Shown: piece after piece, positions 9,691 through 18,821 of the stretch | Layout of the letters: every line of letters starts with the position of its first letter | Position numbering within the stretch: the stretch's first letter is position 1 | Origin: JAQUTK01 sp963677415 | Lineage (GTDB): Bacteria > Bacteroidota > Bacteroidia > Bacteroidales > JAQUTK01 | Direction: 5' to 3' | Assembly (NCBI GenBank): GCA_963677415.2 | Contig: CAXXFJ010000048.1 | Span: 175,490-239,489 of the forward strand | Length of the DNA stretch: 64,000 nt | Program-made: the position numbers and the translations under genes | The notes under the pieces: generated by a model | Told to the model about the DNA's origin: nothing | What the model saw: the letters and a program-made list of their open reading frames with translations, nothing else | Database searches by the model: none

Positions 9691-10300
9691 CAGCCTCAAA
9701 GTTTGGAATTACCCGAAAGACTTTTTCTTTCAGTTTGTCTTCCGTGAGGGTCGTACTTAGTCCAATTACTTTCATACCTGCTGCCGTTCCCGCAGCTATA
9801 CCTGCCAGAGAATCTTCCAGGACAAGGCATTCGTCCGGGGAAACATTTAGTTCCCTTGCTGCTAATTGATAACAATATGGATCAGGCTTACCTTTTATGA
9901 TTCTGTCTGCCGTTACAATTGTATTGAACGTTTGCTCAAGAGATAGTTGTGCAAGCGCCCGTTCTATCTTACTTGTCTTTGAACTTGTAACTAATGCAAT
10001 AGGTATATTTTGCAAGCGTAGTTTATGTATGAATGCTTTTGCTCCTGCAATTTCCACATAAAACATATTCTCCTCAAAAATATCGCATTCTTGCTGTAGT
10101 AGTTGACGTTCTGCTTCTGTGTGTCCACTGAAATAAGTTGCCAGTATATGTGGCATGATGGTTCCTTTAATTCGAGAAGCAAAGCACGGAATCCCAATCT
10201 TATATCGGTTTGCTGCATCGTTCCAGAATAAGTCATACAGTGGTTCGGTGTCTGCTATAACACCGTCAAAGTCAAAAAGTACTGCCCTAATCTTGCTCAT
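9659..10300 (-). CDS. HAD superfamily hydrolase, beta-phosphoglucomutase-like
   Basis: 213 residues. HAD motif I is LFDFDGVIADTEP (nucleophile and acid Asp). Motif II is LVTSSKTSK, motif III is the lysine in KGKPDPYCY, and motif IV is VLEDSLAGIAAG. A helical cap sits between motifs I and II, as in beta-phosphoglucomutase/phosphonatase-type subfamily members. The substrate cannot be assigned. It is the last gene of the mre/rodA operon, 17 bases behind rodA, which may be incidental. Convergent overlap with the cyclo-ligase gene. Confidence 0.85.
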   Translation of the reverse strand: MSKIRAVLFDFDGVIADTEPLYDLFWNDAANRYKIGIPCFASRIKGTIMPHILATYFSGHTEAERQLLQQECDIFEENMFYVEIAGAKAFIHKLRLQNIPIALVTSSKTSKIERALAQLSLEQTFNTIVTADRIIKGKPDPYCYQLAARELNVSPDECLVLEDSLAGIAAGTAAGMKVIGLSTTLTEDKLKEKVFRVIPNFEAVTWSDFCSWV

Positions 10301-10317
10301 TGTATTTTGATTGGATA

Positions 10318-11775
10318 TTAATAACTGGGTTTTGTTTGAGCATCAATGCTCAGAAATATAAATAATAGAATAGTGAAAGCCCACAAAGAGGAACCTCCAT
10401 AGCTCAAAAGTGGCAAAGGTATGCCAATGACAGGCAATAATCCGATTACCATCCCTATATTTATAGTGATGTGAAAGAAGAGGATGCTTACGACTGAATA
10501 CCCATAGACTCGGCCAAAGGAGTATCGTTGCCGTTCTGCAAGTGCTATCAGTCGGAGAAGTAGTGCTAAATAAAGGGCAAGGACGCAACAAACTCCGATA
10601 AAACCTGTTTCTTCTCCAACTGTGCAGAAGATAAAGTCTGTGTCCTGTTCAGGTACATATTTTAGTTTGGTTTGTGTCCCATTCAGAAATCCTTTACCGG
10701 TAAGACCTCCTGATCCGATAGCAATCTTGGATTGATTGACATTGTATCCGGCGCCATTAAGATCTTCTTTTATCCCTAAAATAACTTCTATGCGAATTTG
10801 ATGATGAGGTTGCAAGACTTTGTAGAATAAGTAATTTACTGAAAACATAAAGCCTATTGTGCTAGCCATAAGAAGCCCTATCAGAGCGAAATCCCGAATT
10901 TTATCGAATAAAGAGTTGTAGAGGAGAATTAAGGAGCAGACAAAGACACATATATATCCAAGCGAGGCGTAGTCTATTTTCAGAGGAGTAAGAATAAGAA
11001 TGAAGGTGAGTAGTGCAAATCCTCCAATAATTTTAAGAAGCAGGAGTCGTATTCTCCCTCTTGTGGGTTGATACAACCAAAGCATCACAAGTCCTGATAA
11101 TAGAGCTAATGCAACTACGCTAATTTCTCCAAAGGATGTTGATTCATTGATCATCAATCCGCCGAATTTGATACTCAGAATAAAAATTAATATTGCTAGA
11201 AAACCTGTGTAAAGTATCATTCCTGACATCCCCTCTCTATATAAGACAAGAAGAAAAGCTGAAAAAACAAGAGCAGAACCAACCTCTTTTTGTGAAATAA
11301 TTAATACCATCGGCAGAACTATTATTGCTGCTGTAATCACTGAGTTTCTCAGTGAAAGAAGTTTGAAGTTGTATGAATTCATAAACGTGGACAAAGCCAA
11401 GGCTGTGGCAAACTTTGCAAATTCAGCTGGTTGAACTGTCAGGGGACCGAAGGTCAGCCAAGACCGAGATCCTTTCACGTCTTCAGCAAGGAAAATCGTT
11501 GCTATCAGAATAAGAATGATGATTCCATAGATGAAATACGAAAAGTATTGGTAGAAATCACTATCAATCAAAAGCAATACCATAGCAGTGATCAGGCATA
11601 TTCCTATCCAAATAAGCTGTTTCCCAAATCGTTGGTCAAAGTCAAAGATGCTGGAATTGTCAAAGTTGTAGCCTGCACTGTACACACAGCACCAACCTAC
11701 AATAACAATCGCAAGATAGAGGACTATTGTAATCCAGTCCACCTCTTTCCACACACTTTTTTTTCTAAAACCCAT
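10318..11775 (-). CDS. rodA: RodA, SEDS peptidoglycan glycosyltransferase
   Basis: 485 residues with about ten or more membrane segments. It polymerises lipid II in the elongasome together with PBP2. Family landmarks are WLTFGPLTVQPAEFAKF, DTDFIFCTVGEETGFIG, and the C-terminal LPVIGIPLPLLSYGGSSLW. It is longer than E. coli RodA (about 370 aa); the extra sequence lies in the middle of the protein, in additional hydrophobic stretches around residues 190-310, as often in Bacteroidetes. The start overlaps the end of mrdA by 11 bases, so it lies in the same operon as its partner. Confidence 0.94.
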   Translation of the reverse strand: MGFRKKSVWKEVDWITIVLYLAIVIVGWCCVYSAGYNFDNSSIFDFDQRFGKQLIWIGICLITAMVLLLIDSDFYQYFSYFIYGIIILILIATIFLAEDVKGSRSWLTFGPLTVQPAEFAKFATALALSTFMNSYNFKLLSLRNSVITAAIIVLPMVLIISQKEVGSALVFSAFLLVLYREGMSGMILYTGFLAILIFILSIKFGGLMINESTSFGEISVVALALLSGLVMLWLYQPTRGRIRLLLLKIIGGFALLTFILILTPLKIDYASLGYICVFVCSLILLYNSLFDKIRDFALIGLLMASTIGFMFSVNYLFYKVLQPHHQIRIEVILGIKEDLNGAGYNVNQSKIAIGSGGLTGKGFLNGTQTKLKYVPEQDTDFIFCTVGEETGFIGVCCVLALYLALLLRLIALAERQRYSFGRVYGYSVVSILFFHITINIGMVIGLLPVIGIPLPLLSYGGSSLWAFTILLFIFLSIDAQTKPSY

Positions 11776-13597
11776 AGGTTCTTACTATTCCATTAATCAT
11801 TTTTTCTTCTACCGATTTCCTGTTGGCAGGAATAATTCCTTTCAAGTATTTTTCCATCATTAAACCGCCAATAGGAACAGCCCAACGTGCACCAAAACCG
11901 CCATTTTCCACATATACAGAGATCGCTATTCTAGGTTTCTCCATGGGAGCAAATCCCATGAATATGGAGTGGTCTTCTCCTCTATTCTGTGCGGTTCCGG
12001 TCTTGCCACAGATATTAACAGAATCAAATTGAGCCGCACGACAGGTGCCTCCTGTTACTGCACCATGCATACCTTCAATGATCGGATCATAATATTTGGT
12101 TTCAATCATAGTATACCGCTTGTTTGTGTATGTGGAATCAAGTTTTCCTTCTTCCACTTCTTTCACAATATGAGGAGTATAGTACCAACCTCTATTGCTA
12201 ATCTGTGCTGCAAGATTTGCTATCTGGATTGGAGTAAGGTTTACTTCTCCTTGTCCAATTGCAATAGAGTAAATTGTATTGAATTTCCATCCGTTAGTAC
12301 CATATATTTTGTCATAGAAGCGGCTGTTGGGTATTAATCCACGTTTTTCACCCGGCAAATCGACCCCAAGTGCATATCCAAAACCCATTGAAACCATATA
12401 GTCTCTCCAAGAGTCCATTGCTTCTTGTATCGTTTTGTATTTTGAGTTATTCTCGAAAACTTTTCGTAAAGCTAAATATGGAAAAACATTACAAGATGTT
12501 GCCAATGCTGGTATCAGTGATATAGGAGAGGGATGTACATGACAAGCAGGATGTCCTCCTTTCCCCCAACAATAGAATTCTGTAGAGGGTGTTATAGCTC
12601 CTTCTTGGAGAAAAATAAGAGATTGTGCGGGTTTGAAGGTTGATCCTGGAGGATATTGTGCCATCAATGCTCTGTTGAACAGAGGCTTGCGTGGGTCTTT
12701 GCTAAGTTCAACATGGTTCTTACCTCGTTGCCTTCCTACAAGTAAGCCCGGATTATAAGAGGGACTCGACACCAAACATAGAATCTCTCCTGTTTCTGGT
12801 TCAATAGCAACGATACTTCCTGTTTTATTTTGCATCAGTAGTTCACCGTATCTTTGTAGTTCAGAGTCAATACTTAAATGAATATTCTTTCCTGAAAGTG
12901 CTTCTTTATCATGTATTCCATTTTCATAGCGTCCCTTGATCCTTCCATGAGCATCACGAAGCAAAACCTCAACTCCTTTTTCTCCCCGAAGTACTTCTTC
13001 ATATGATTTCTCCACTCCTGAGCGTCCTGAATAGTCCCCGGAAACATAATAATCGTCATTCTCAATATCTTTCATGTTTACTTCTCCAATATCTCCAAGA
13101 ATATGCGCTCCGATAGAATCTCCATATTCACGAATCGTACGGCTTTGGACATAAAAGCCGGGAAACTTGTAAAGTTTTTCTTGAAGTATTCCGTATTCTT
13201 CAGCGGACACTTGAGTGTATAGTATTTGTTGTGTATAAGAAGAATAACCGGGATTCTTTCTTTTGTCCTTCAGATCTTTGATTCGACTGACAAATTGAGA
13301 TTTGGTGATGTGTATTGTGTTACAAAAGTCAACCGTATCAAATGGCTCAACTTCGGTCATGATAAGGATGATATCATAAGCAGGATGGTTGTAAACCAAG
13401 AGTTTATCAGTTCGGTCGTAAATCATACCTCTTGAAGGGTAGATCGTGCGATTAAGAAAAGCATTACTGTCTGCGAATCTCTTAAAATCATCCCGGATCA
13501 CCTGTAGATAAAATAGTTGTGCCAGCAGTATAAGGAATACAAGAGCTACAGCTGTCTGAAAAACAGAACGTCTATTTATGAAATCATATGGTTTCAC
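11765..13597 (-). CDS. mrdA: Penicillin-binding protein 2, elongasome transpeptidase
   Basis: 610 residues from a GTG at 13597. The frame is open to an ATG at 13654, but that start would overlap mreD by 61 bases, whereas the GTG overlaps the mreD stop by four (GTGA) and gives MKPYDFINRRSVFQT. One membrane segment is near residues 14-32. The transpeptidase motifs are all present: STFK (in YPPGSTFKPAQ), SCN (in ALATSCNVFPYL) and KTGT (in ICGKTGTAQNRG). The N-terminal dimerisation/pedestal domain precedes them. Cross-links the glycan strands made by RodA; a beta-lactam target. Confidence 0.93.
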   Translation of the reverse strand: MKPYDFINRRSVFQTAVALVFLILLAQLFYLQVIRDDFKRFADSNAFLNRTIYPSRGMIYDRTDKLLVYNHPAYDIILIMTEVEPFDTVDFCNTIHITKSQFVSRIKDLKDKRKNPGYSSYTQQILYTQVSAEEYGILQEKLYKFPGFYVQSRTIREYGDSIGAHILGDIGEVNMKDIENDDYYVSGDYSGRSGVEKSYEEVLRGEKGVEVLLRDAHGRIKGRYENGIHDKEALSGKNIHLSIDSELQRYGELLMQNKTGSIVAIEPETGEILCLVSSPSYNPGLLVGRQRGKNHVELSKDPRKPLFNRALMAQYPPGSTFKPAQSLIFLQEGAITPSTEFYCWGKGGHPACHVHPSPISLIPALATSCNVFPYLALRKVFENNSKYKTIQEAMDSWRDYMVSMGFGYALGVDLPGEKRGLIPNSRFYDKIYGTNGWKFNTIYSIAIGQGEVNLTPIQIANLAAQISNRGWYYTPHIVKEVEEGKLDSTYTNKRYTMIETKYYDPIIEGMHGAVTGGTCRAAQFDSVNICGKTGTAQNRGEDHSIFMGFAPMEKPRIAISVYVENGGFGARWAVPIGGLMMEKYLKGIIPANRKSVEEKMINGIVRTYGF

Positions 13598-14100
13598 TTG
13601 GAAGAATGGTTGATGGCGTCTGTAATCAGAATCAGTATTAAGGTAAGCATGCAACTTAAACCTATACGTGAGAGAGTCAGCAATGGATGTTCGAAAGATC
13701 CGGTTTCAATAAGGATGAGAATTGTATGATGAATGAAAGTGCTGATAGCGGCATAGTACAAATAGGATTTGAAGCCAAACTGTTTTAAAGAGGCTTCAGT
13801 AGTTTCAAAGTCGTAGACTGGCATGAAGATTTTAAAAAGATATGGGTTGAGAAGTCCAAGGCAGAGTGCAGCAGAAGCATTCATTCCCGGAGAATTACTA
13901 AAAATATCAATTATAAATCCTATCAGGAAGGATATGAGTACTTGGGCAGACTTGCTTAGTGTATTTGGGAAGCAAAGGATGCAGTAGATGTATAAAAAAG
14001 GAGTGCCTATCCCAAACAGATGCACATGATTGAGAACGAGTATCTGGAGTAGAAACAACAGAAGAAAAAGCAGGATGAGTTTATAGATTGTTCTAGTCAT
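13594..14100 (-). CDS. mreD: Rod shape-determining protein MreD
   Basis: 168 residues, mostly hydrophobic, with about five membrane segments (first LILLFLLLFLLQILVLNHV, another VLISFLIGFIIDIF). Sequence conservation is low in this family, and the assignment rests on size, topology and position between mreC and mrdA. It overlaps the mreC end by 8 bases and the mrdA start by 4, so translation along the operon is probably coupled. Role: inner-membrane component of the elongasome. Confidence 0.88.
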   Translation of the reverse strand: MTRTIYKLILLFLLLFLLQILVLNHVHLFGIGTPFLYIYCILCFPNTLSKSAQVLISFLIGFIIDIFSNSPGMNASAALCLGLLNPYLFKIFMPVYDFETTEASLKQFGFKSYLYYAAISTFIHHTILILIETGSFEHPLLTLSRIGLSCMLTLILILITDAINHSSK

Positions 14101-14929
14101 TTTTCTTGGCTTCCTTTTCTAGTTGGCGGATTTCGTCGATTTGAGCATTTCCTATGACACAAACATTCTTCAAACGAAAGAAGTCAGTTGATAATTTGAT
14201 TATGGCAGTATTCAAGTCTTTTATGTTTGAAGAAGACTTTTCAATTGTCCCGACCATGATGCCTTCTGGAAAAACGGCAGAGTAACCACTTGTAATGATA
14301 GTATCTCCGGGAGAAAACAGGGTGTGTCTGGGAAGCTCTTCCAAAAGAGCAAATGCAGGATCTTCTCCTTTCCAGGTTAATGAGCCGATAGTTCCGTCTC
14401 GCATGATTTTGCAACTTATGTGCAGTTTGGCGTTCAGTATAGAGATTGCAATGGAGTAATTTGAAGAAACCAAGCTGATGATACCGACTATTCCATTTTG
14501 ATTGATGACTCCCATCTCTTTCTCGATCCCGTCTTTACTTCCTTTGTCGAGTACGATATAGTTGTGAGATTTTGAAACGCTGTTATCAATAACTTCAGCA
14601 AAAATCTCTCGGAAAGGGAATGAAGCGGTGGAATCGTAAACGGATGAAGTGAGGCTTTGCTTATTTAAAGTTTGTCTTAATATGTAATTCTCTTTTTCAA
14701 GTTCAATGTTTTGTCGGAAAATAGCTTTATTTTCCGAACGTAGATAAAAATAGCCAGTAACTATATTCGCAGTTTTATAAATAGAACCAGTAATCTGATT
14801 TCCAGAAGACATCAATGAACTTCTCTGATAGGGATTGTCATTAAAAATCAGTATAAGACATAAAGCCTGAAGCAGGATAAAAAGAATCCACGCCCCATGC
14901 TTTATTATGAAGTTAATCAGATTGTCCAT
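14093..14929 (-). CDS. mreC: Rod shape-determining protein MreC
   Basis: 278 residues: N-terminal membrane anchor about 14-29 (WILFILLQALCLILIF), a coiled coil about 60-95 (NKAIFRQNIELEKENYILRQ), then the beta-rich periplasmic domain with the family sequence YIVLDKGSKDGIEKEMGVIN and GIVGIIS. The C-terminal tail is charged. It links MreB to the periplasmic enzymes PBP2 and RodA. It lies 71 bases behind mreB and overlaps mreD. Confidence 0.93.
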   Translation of the reverse strand: MDNLINFIIKHGAWILFILLQALCLILIFNDNPYQRSSLMSSGNQITGSIYKTANIVTGYFYLRSENKAIFRQNIELEKENYILRQTLNKQSLTSSVYDSTASFPFREIFAEVIDNSVSKSHNYIVLDKGSKDGIEKEMGVINQNGIVGIISLVSSNYSIAISILNAKLHISCKIMRDGTIGSLTWKGEDPAFALLEELPRHTLFSPGDTIITSGYSAVFPEGIMVGTIEKSSSNIKDLNTAIIKLSTDFFRLKNVCVIGNAQIDEIRQLEKEAKKND

Positions 14930-15000
14930 TTATTCAAATTGCTAACAACAAACAATTGCTTGTATATTGTTTGATTCAATCGGATATAGAAAGGAGAGAG

Positions 15001-16020
15001 TTATCTCATTAGGAACTGGAACTTTCCTACATTCTTAAGAGCCACACCTGTACCTCTGGCAACAGCACGGAGAGGATCTTCTGCAATATGGAAAGGGATA
15101 TTGATTTTGTCTGTCAGGCGCTTGTCCAATCCACGCAGTAAAGCACCACCACCTGCCAGGTAAATTCCGTTCCTTACTATATCGGCATATAACTCAGGTG
15201 GGGTATTCTCCAAAGCACCAAGTACGGCAGTCTCAATCTTTGAAATGGATTTTTCCAGACAGTGAGCAATTTCCTGATAGGAGACCGGTACTTCCATTGG
15301 AAGAGAAGTCATACGGTTAGGGCCATGCACAATGAAATCTTCCGGAGCATCTTCTAACTCAGTAATAGCTGCTCCAACGTTTATTTTAATTTGTTCTGCA
15401 GTAATTTCACCAACTCGCACATTGTGCTGACGTCCCATATATTCGATGATGTCTGCTGTCAAATCGTCTCCTGCAATACGTATGGATTTATTTGAAACGA
15501 TACCACCTAATGAGATCACAGCGATCTCAGTTGATCCTCCACCTATATCAACAATCATGTTTCCTTCCGGAGCCTCTACATCAATTCCAATACCAATAGC
15601 AGCAGCCATTGGTTCGTAGATCATATAGACATCACGTGCATCCGCATGTTCGGCAGAGTCACGAACTGCACGGATCTCAACTTCAGTACTTCCTGATGGT
15701 ATACAAACCACCATACGTAAAGAAGTAGGGAAGAAATGCTTCTTTGGGAAAGCCATTTTGATCAGTCCGCGAATCATGTGTTCACAAGCTTCAAAGTCTG
15801 CTATCACACCATCTCTAAGAGGTCTGACAGTGCGGATATTTTCATGAGTCTTTCCATGCATCATGCGGGCTTTCTCACCCACAGCAATAGGACGATTAGT
15901 CCTTCGGTCTAGTGCAACAACGGACGGTTCGTCAACAACTATCTTTCCATTGCTGATAATGATAGTATTGGCAGTACCAAGGTCCATCGCAATTTCTTGA
16001 GTAAACGAGAATATTCCCAT
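15001..16020 (-). CDS. mreB: Cell-shape actin homologue MreB
   Basis: 339 residues, the standard length. The actin-fold phosphate loops are visible: AMDLGTANTIIISNGKIVV at the N-terminus, the phosphate-2 region NMIVDIGGGSTEIAVISLG, and the adenosine site IYLAGGGALLRGLDK. The initial SFTQEIAMDLG fits the membrane-associated N-terminus of MreB. ATP-dependent filaments guide lateral wall synthesis. First of the shape genes, 22 bases behind purH and so probably expressed from the purH promoter. Confidence 0.95.
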   Translation of the reverse strand: MGIFSFTQEIAMDLGTANTIIISNGKIVVDEPSVVALDRRTNRPIAVGEKARMMHGKTHENIRTVRPLRDGVIADFEACEHMIRGLIKMAFPKKHFFPTSLRMVVCIPSGSTEVEIRAVRDSAEHADARDVYMIYEPMAAAIGIGIDVEAPEGNMIVDIGGGSTEIAVISLGGIVSNKSIRIAGDDLTADIIEYMGRQHNVRVGEITAEQIKINVGAAITELEDAPEDFIVHGPNRMTSLPMEVPVSYQEIAHCLEKSISKIETAVLGALENTPPELYADIVRNGIYLAGGGALLRGLDKRLTDKINIPFHIAEDPLRAVARGTGVALKNVGKFQFLMR

Positions 16021-16042
16021 ATTTTATTTAGTAGTTAAACGA

Positions 16043-17566
16043 TTAATGTTTGAAATGTCTGAATCCTGTTGTGACCATGACCATGTTATTGTCTTCACAA
16101 TAGATGATAGATTTGCTGTCATTGATAGAACCGCCAGGTTGGATGACTATGTCAACCCCTTCTTTGTGCGCGATTTCCACGCAATCAGGAAATGGAAAGA
16201 AAGCATCAGATGCCATAACAGCTCCATTCAAATCAAAACCGAAAGATTTAGCCTTTTCTATCGCTTGTTTCAAAGCATCAACTCGCGAAGTCTGTCCTAC
16301 TCCACTTGCACATAGTTGCTTATTCTTTGCAAGTACGATTGAATTGGACTTACTGTTTTTTACGAGTTTGTTAGCAAATAACAAGTCTTCTATCTCGCTA
16401 TCGGTCGGTTTGCGGCTGGTAACCGGTTTTAAATCCTCCGGGGTCTCAACCTTTGCATCTCTTTCCTGAGTGAGAACGCCATTTAATAAAGAGCGGAACT
16501 GTTTGTTCTGTAGCTTTATTTCTTTCTGAATCAGTATGATACGGTTCTTCTTCTGAGATAGTATCTCTAAAGCTTCTACATCATAATCAGGAGCGATGAT
16601 AACTTCAAAGAAGATTTTATTGGCCTCTTCTGCTGTCTCTTTGTCAATTACTGCATTTGTAACAAGGATACCTCCAAATGCAGAAACAGGATCTCCGGCT
16701 AATGCTTTCCGCCACGCTTCGACTAAGATTGGGTCTGATGCAATTCCGCAGGCATTGTTATGCTTAAGAATTGCAAAGGTAGTATCTTCAAATTCGCTGA
16801 TCAAATTGATGGCAGCGTCTATATCTAATAAGTTATTGTAGGAGATTTCCTTGCCTTGTAACTGTTCGAACATATCATCAAATTTGCCGTAAAAAGTTGC
16901 TCTTTGGTGTGGGTTTTCTCCATACCGAAGATGCTTGCTGTCATTCACAGCCTTACGAAATGAACCTCCTTCTTCTTCATCGAAGAAATTAAAGATTGCT
17001 GAGTCATATAGTGAAGAAACGGCGAAAGCCTCTTTTGCAAACCATTTACGATCTTCAATGGTAGTTATTGCTCCATTTTCTTCAATTAGATCTGCAAAAG
17101 GTTTGTATTCATCTTTAGAAGCGACTATAAGCACGTCCTTGAAGTTTTTAGCAGCAGCACGTATCAGGGAGATGCCACCTATGTCAATCTTTTCAATAAT
17201 TTCAGAATCCGAAGCTCCTGAAGCAACAGTCTCTTGAAAAGGGTAGAGATCTACGATCACAAGATCAATTTCCGGGATCTCATATTGTGCCATTTGTAGA
17301 AGATCATTATCTTCACTTCGTCTTCCAAGAATACCTCCGAAAACTTTAGGGTGCAGCGTCTTTACACGTCCGCCAAGAATAGAAGGATAACCAGTCAAAT
17401 CCTCAACAGCTTTACAAGACATCCCCAAAGATTCGATAAATTTCTGGGTTCCTCCTGTTGATATAAATGAGACTCCTTCCTTATCGAGCTTTTTAAGGAT
17501 AGTATCCAGTCCATCTTTGTGATAGACTGATATCAATGCTGATTTGATTCTTTTACTTTCAGACAT
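16043..17566 (-). CDS. purH: Bifunctional AICAR formyltransferase / IMP cyclohydrolase
   Basis: 507 residues, catalysing the last two steps of de novo IMP synthesis. The N-terminal IMP cyclohydrolase (MGS-like) domain covers about residues 1-130 (SVYHKDGLD, FISTGGTQKFIES, GGRVKTLHPKVFGGILGRR). The formyltransferase domain follows, with the catalytic Lys-His pair in ILKHNNACGIA, the LRYGENPHQRA segment and the C-terminal ASDAFFPFPD and IVIQPGGSINDSK motifs. It heads a seven-gene operon whose other members build the elongasome. Confidence 0.95.
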   Translation of the reverse strand: MSESKRIKSALISVYHKDGLDTILKKLDKEGVSFISTGGTQKFIESLGMSCKAVEDLTGYPSILGGRVKTLHPKVFGGILGRRSEDNDLLQMAQYEIPEIDLVIVDLYPFQETVASGASDSEIIEKIDIGGISLIRAAAKNFKDVLIVASKDEYKPFADLIEENGAITTIEDRKWFAKEAFAVSSLYDSAIFNFFDEEEGGSFRKAVNDSKHLRYGENPHQRATFYGKFDDMFEQLQGKEISYNNLLDIDAAINLISEFEDTTFAILKHNNACGIASDPILVEAWRKALAGDPVSAFGGILVTNAVIDKETAEEANKIFFEVIIAPDYDVEALEILSQKKNRIILIQKEIKLQNKQFRSLLNGVLTQERDAKVETPEDLKPVTSRKPTDSEIEDLLFANKLVKNSKSNSIVLAKNKQLCASGVGQTSRVDALKQAIEKAKSFGFDLNGAVMASDAFFPFPDCVEIAHKEGVDIVIQPGGSINDSKSIIYCEDNNMVMVTTGFRHFKH

Positions 17567-17593
17567 ATGCTATGTGTTTAATGTTTTAAATTG

Positions 17594-17601
17594 CAAAGTT
17601 A
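17594..17601 (-). promoter_or_regulatory. Putative -7 box for the purH-mre operon
   Basis: Minus-strand TAACTTTG fits TAnnTTTG, 27 bases before the purH start. No good -33 TTTG at the expected distance. Confidence 0.5.
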
Positions 17602-17710
17602 CAAAATAATTGCCTTCTTTCTTGTTCTGTAAGGTGCTAAATTATTAGAATATTATTTGTTGATTTATCTTTGACCAAATGAGTTTGTATTTTTCTCATG
17701 TCTTTATACA

Positions 17711-17754
17711 AAAACACAAAGCCGGCTCTTTATAATAAGCCGGCTTTGTGTTTT
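17711..17754 (-). terminator. Strong intrinsic terminator downstream of the ROK kinase gene
   Basis: Perfect 17-bp inverted repeat (AAAACACAAAGCCGGCT and its complement at 17738-17754) with a 10-base loop. Read on the minus strand it ends in a T-run. It lies 13 bases past the ROK kinase stop and insulates the purH promoter. By symmetry it could also stop plus-strand transcription. Confidence 0.9.
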
Positions 17755-17766
17755 CGTATCAGGGAT

Positions 17767-18726
17767 TTATTTAAGTTCCCATGCTAAAGCACTAGCTCCC
17801 AATACTGCGGCGTCCGTATCTTTCATTTCAGAAAAGAGAACTTTGATTTTATTCTGGAAGATAGGAAGTAGATTCTTTTCCATATGTTCCTTTATAGGAT
17901 CAAGGATTAAAGCACCGGCTTTCGTTAATCCGCCAAATAGTATAATCGCTTCCGGGCTCGAAAATGCAACAAAATCTGCAAATGCTTCGCCTAAAGTTTT
18001 TCCTGTAAATTCAAAGATTTTAAGAGCAAGCTTATCTCCCTGGATAGCAGCATCAAATACATTTTTTGATGTGATGTCTTCGATAGGTATTTCACGGAGT
18101 AGGCTATCGTCTATTGTGAGTTCCAGCATTTCTCTTGCTGTGCGAGCTACTCCTGTAGCTGATGCATAAGTCTCAAGACATCCAGATTTTCCACAGCCGC
18201 ACAATCTTCCATGGCGTTTTGATACTGTGTGTCCCAGTTCACCAGCGAAACCGTCATGCCCGTATACCAGCTGACCATTACAGACAATCCCACTTCCAAC
18301 ACCGGTTCCTAAAGTAATCATGATAAAATCTTTCATTCCGCGGGCAGCGCCATACGTCATTTCGCCTATCGCAGCTGCGTTGGCATCATTGGTTACACCG
18401 ACCGGAATGCCAAATTTCTTGCTGAATATTTTTGCTAATGGAATACGTCCTTTCCACGGCAAGTTTGGAGCAAATGCTATTTCACCAGTATAATAGTTCC
18501 CGTTAGGTGCTCCAATTCCAAATCCCTTGATTGAATCTATACCTCCATTTTCTTCAATTAGTACAGAAAGCGATTCATAAACGCTATCTACGTAATCATC
18601 GAAGTCTGGATACTTTGCAGTTTTTATTGAACTGCTGGCAATGATTGTTCCTCTTGCATCAACAATTCCAAATACGGTATTGGTCCCGCCAATATCCATT
18701 CCTAATACGTTTTGTTTGCTTATCAT
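17767..18726 (-). CDS. ROK family sugar kinase (glucokinase-like)
   Basis: 319 residues. The phosphate-1 loop GMDIGGTNTVFGIVD is near the N-terminus. The phosphate-2 region is IMITLGTGVGSGIV. The ROK signature and zinc motif are HDGFAGELGHT followed by CGCGKSGCLETYAS. The catalytic Asp is in GVTNDANAAAIGE. The C-terminal adenosine motif is ILFGGLTKAG. There is no N-terminal helix-turn-helix, so it is a kinase rather than a ROK repressor. Glucose is the likeliest substrate, but N-acetyl sugars cannot be excluded. Single-gene unit with its own promoter and terminator. Confidence 0.88.
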   Translation of the reverse strand: MISKQNVLGMDIGGTNTVFGIVDARGTIIASSSIKTAKYPDFDDYVDSVYESLSVLIEENGGIDSIKGFGIGAPNGNYYTGEIAFAPNLPWKGRIPLAKIFSKKFGIPVGVTNDANAAAIGEMTYGAARGMKDFIMITLGTGVGSGIVCNGQLVYGHDGFAGELGHTVSKRHGRLCGCGKSGCLETYASATGVARTAREMLELTIDDSLLREIPIEDITSKNVFDAAIQGDKLALKIFEFTGKTLGEAFADFVAFSSPEAIILFGGLTKAGALILDPIKEHMEKNLLPIFQNKIKVLFSEMKDTDAAVLGASALAWELK

Positions 18727-18751
18727 GTTCTTTCAGGTTATATATGTAATG

Positions 18752-18781
18752 CAAAAGTAATGAATCCCTTCTTTAATCAAA
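18752..18781 (-). promoter_or_regulatory. Bacteroides-type promoter of the ROK kinase gene
   Basis: On the minus strand TTTG (18781-18778), an 18-base spacer, then TACTTTTG (18759-18752), 26 bases before the start codon. Both elements of the sigma-ABfr consensus are present. Confidence 0.65.
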
Positions 18782-18821
18782 GTGATTTCTTTTTTTTTAG
18801 CAAAGTAATATCTATTTCATT

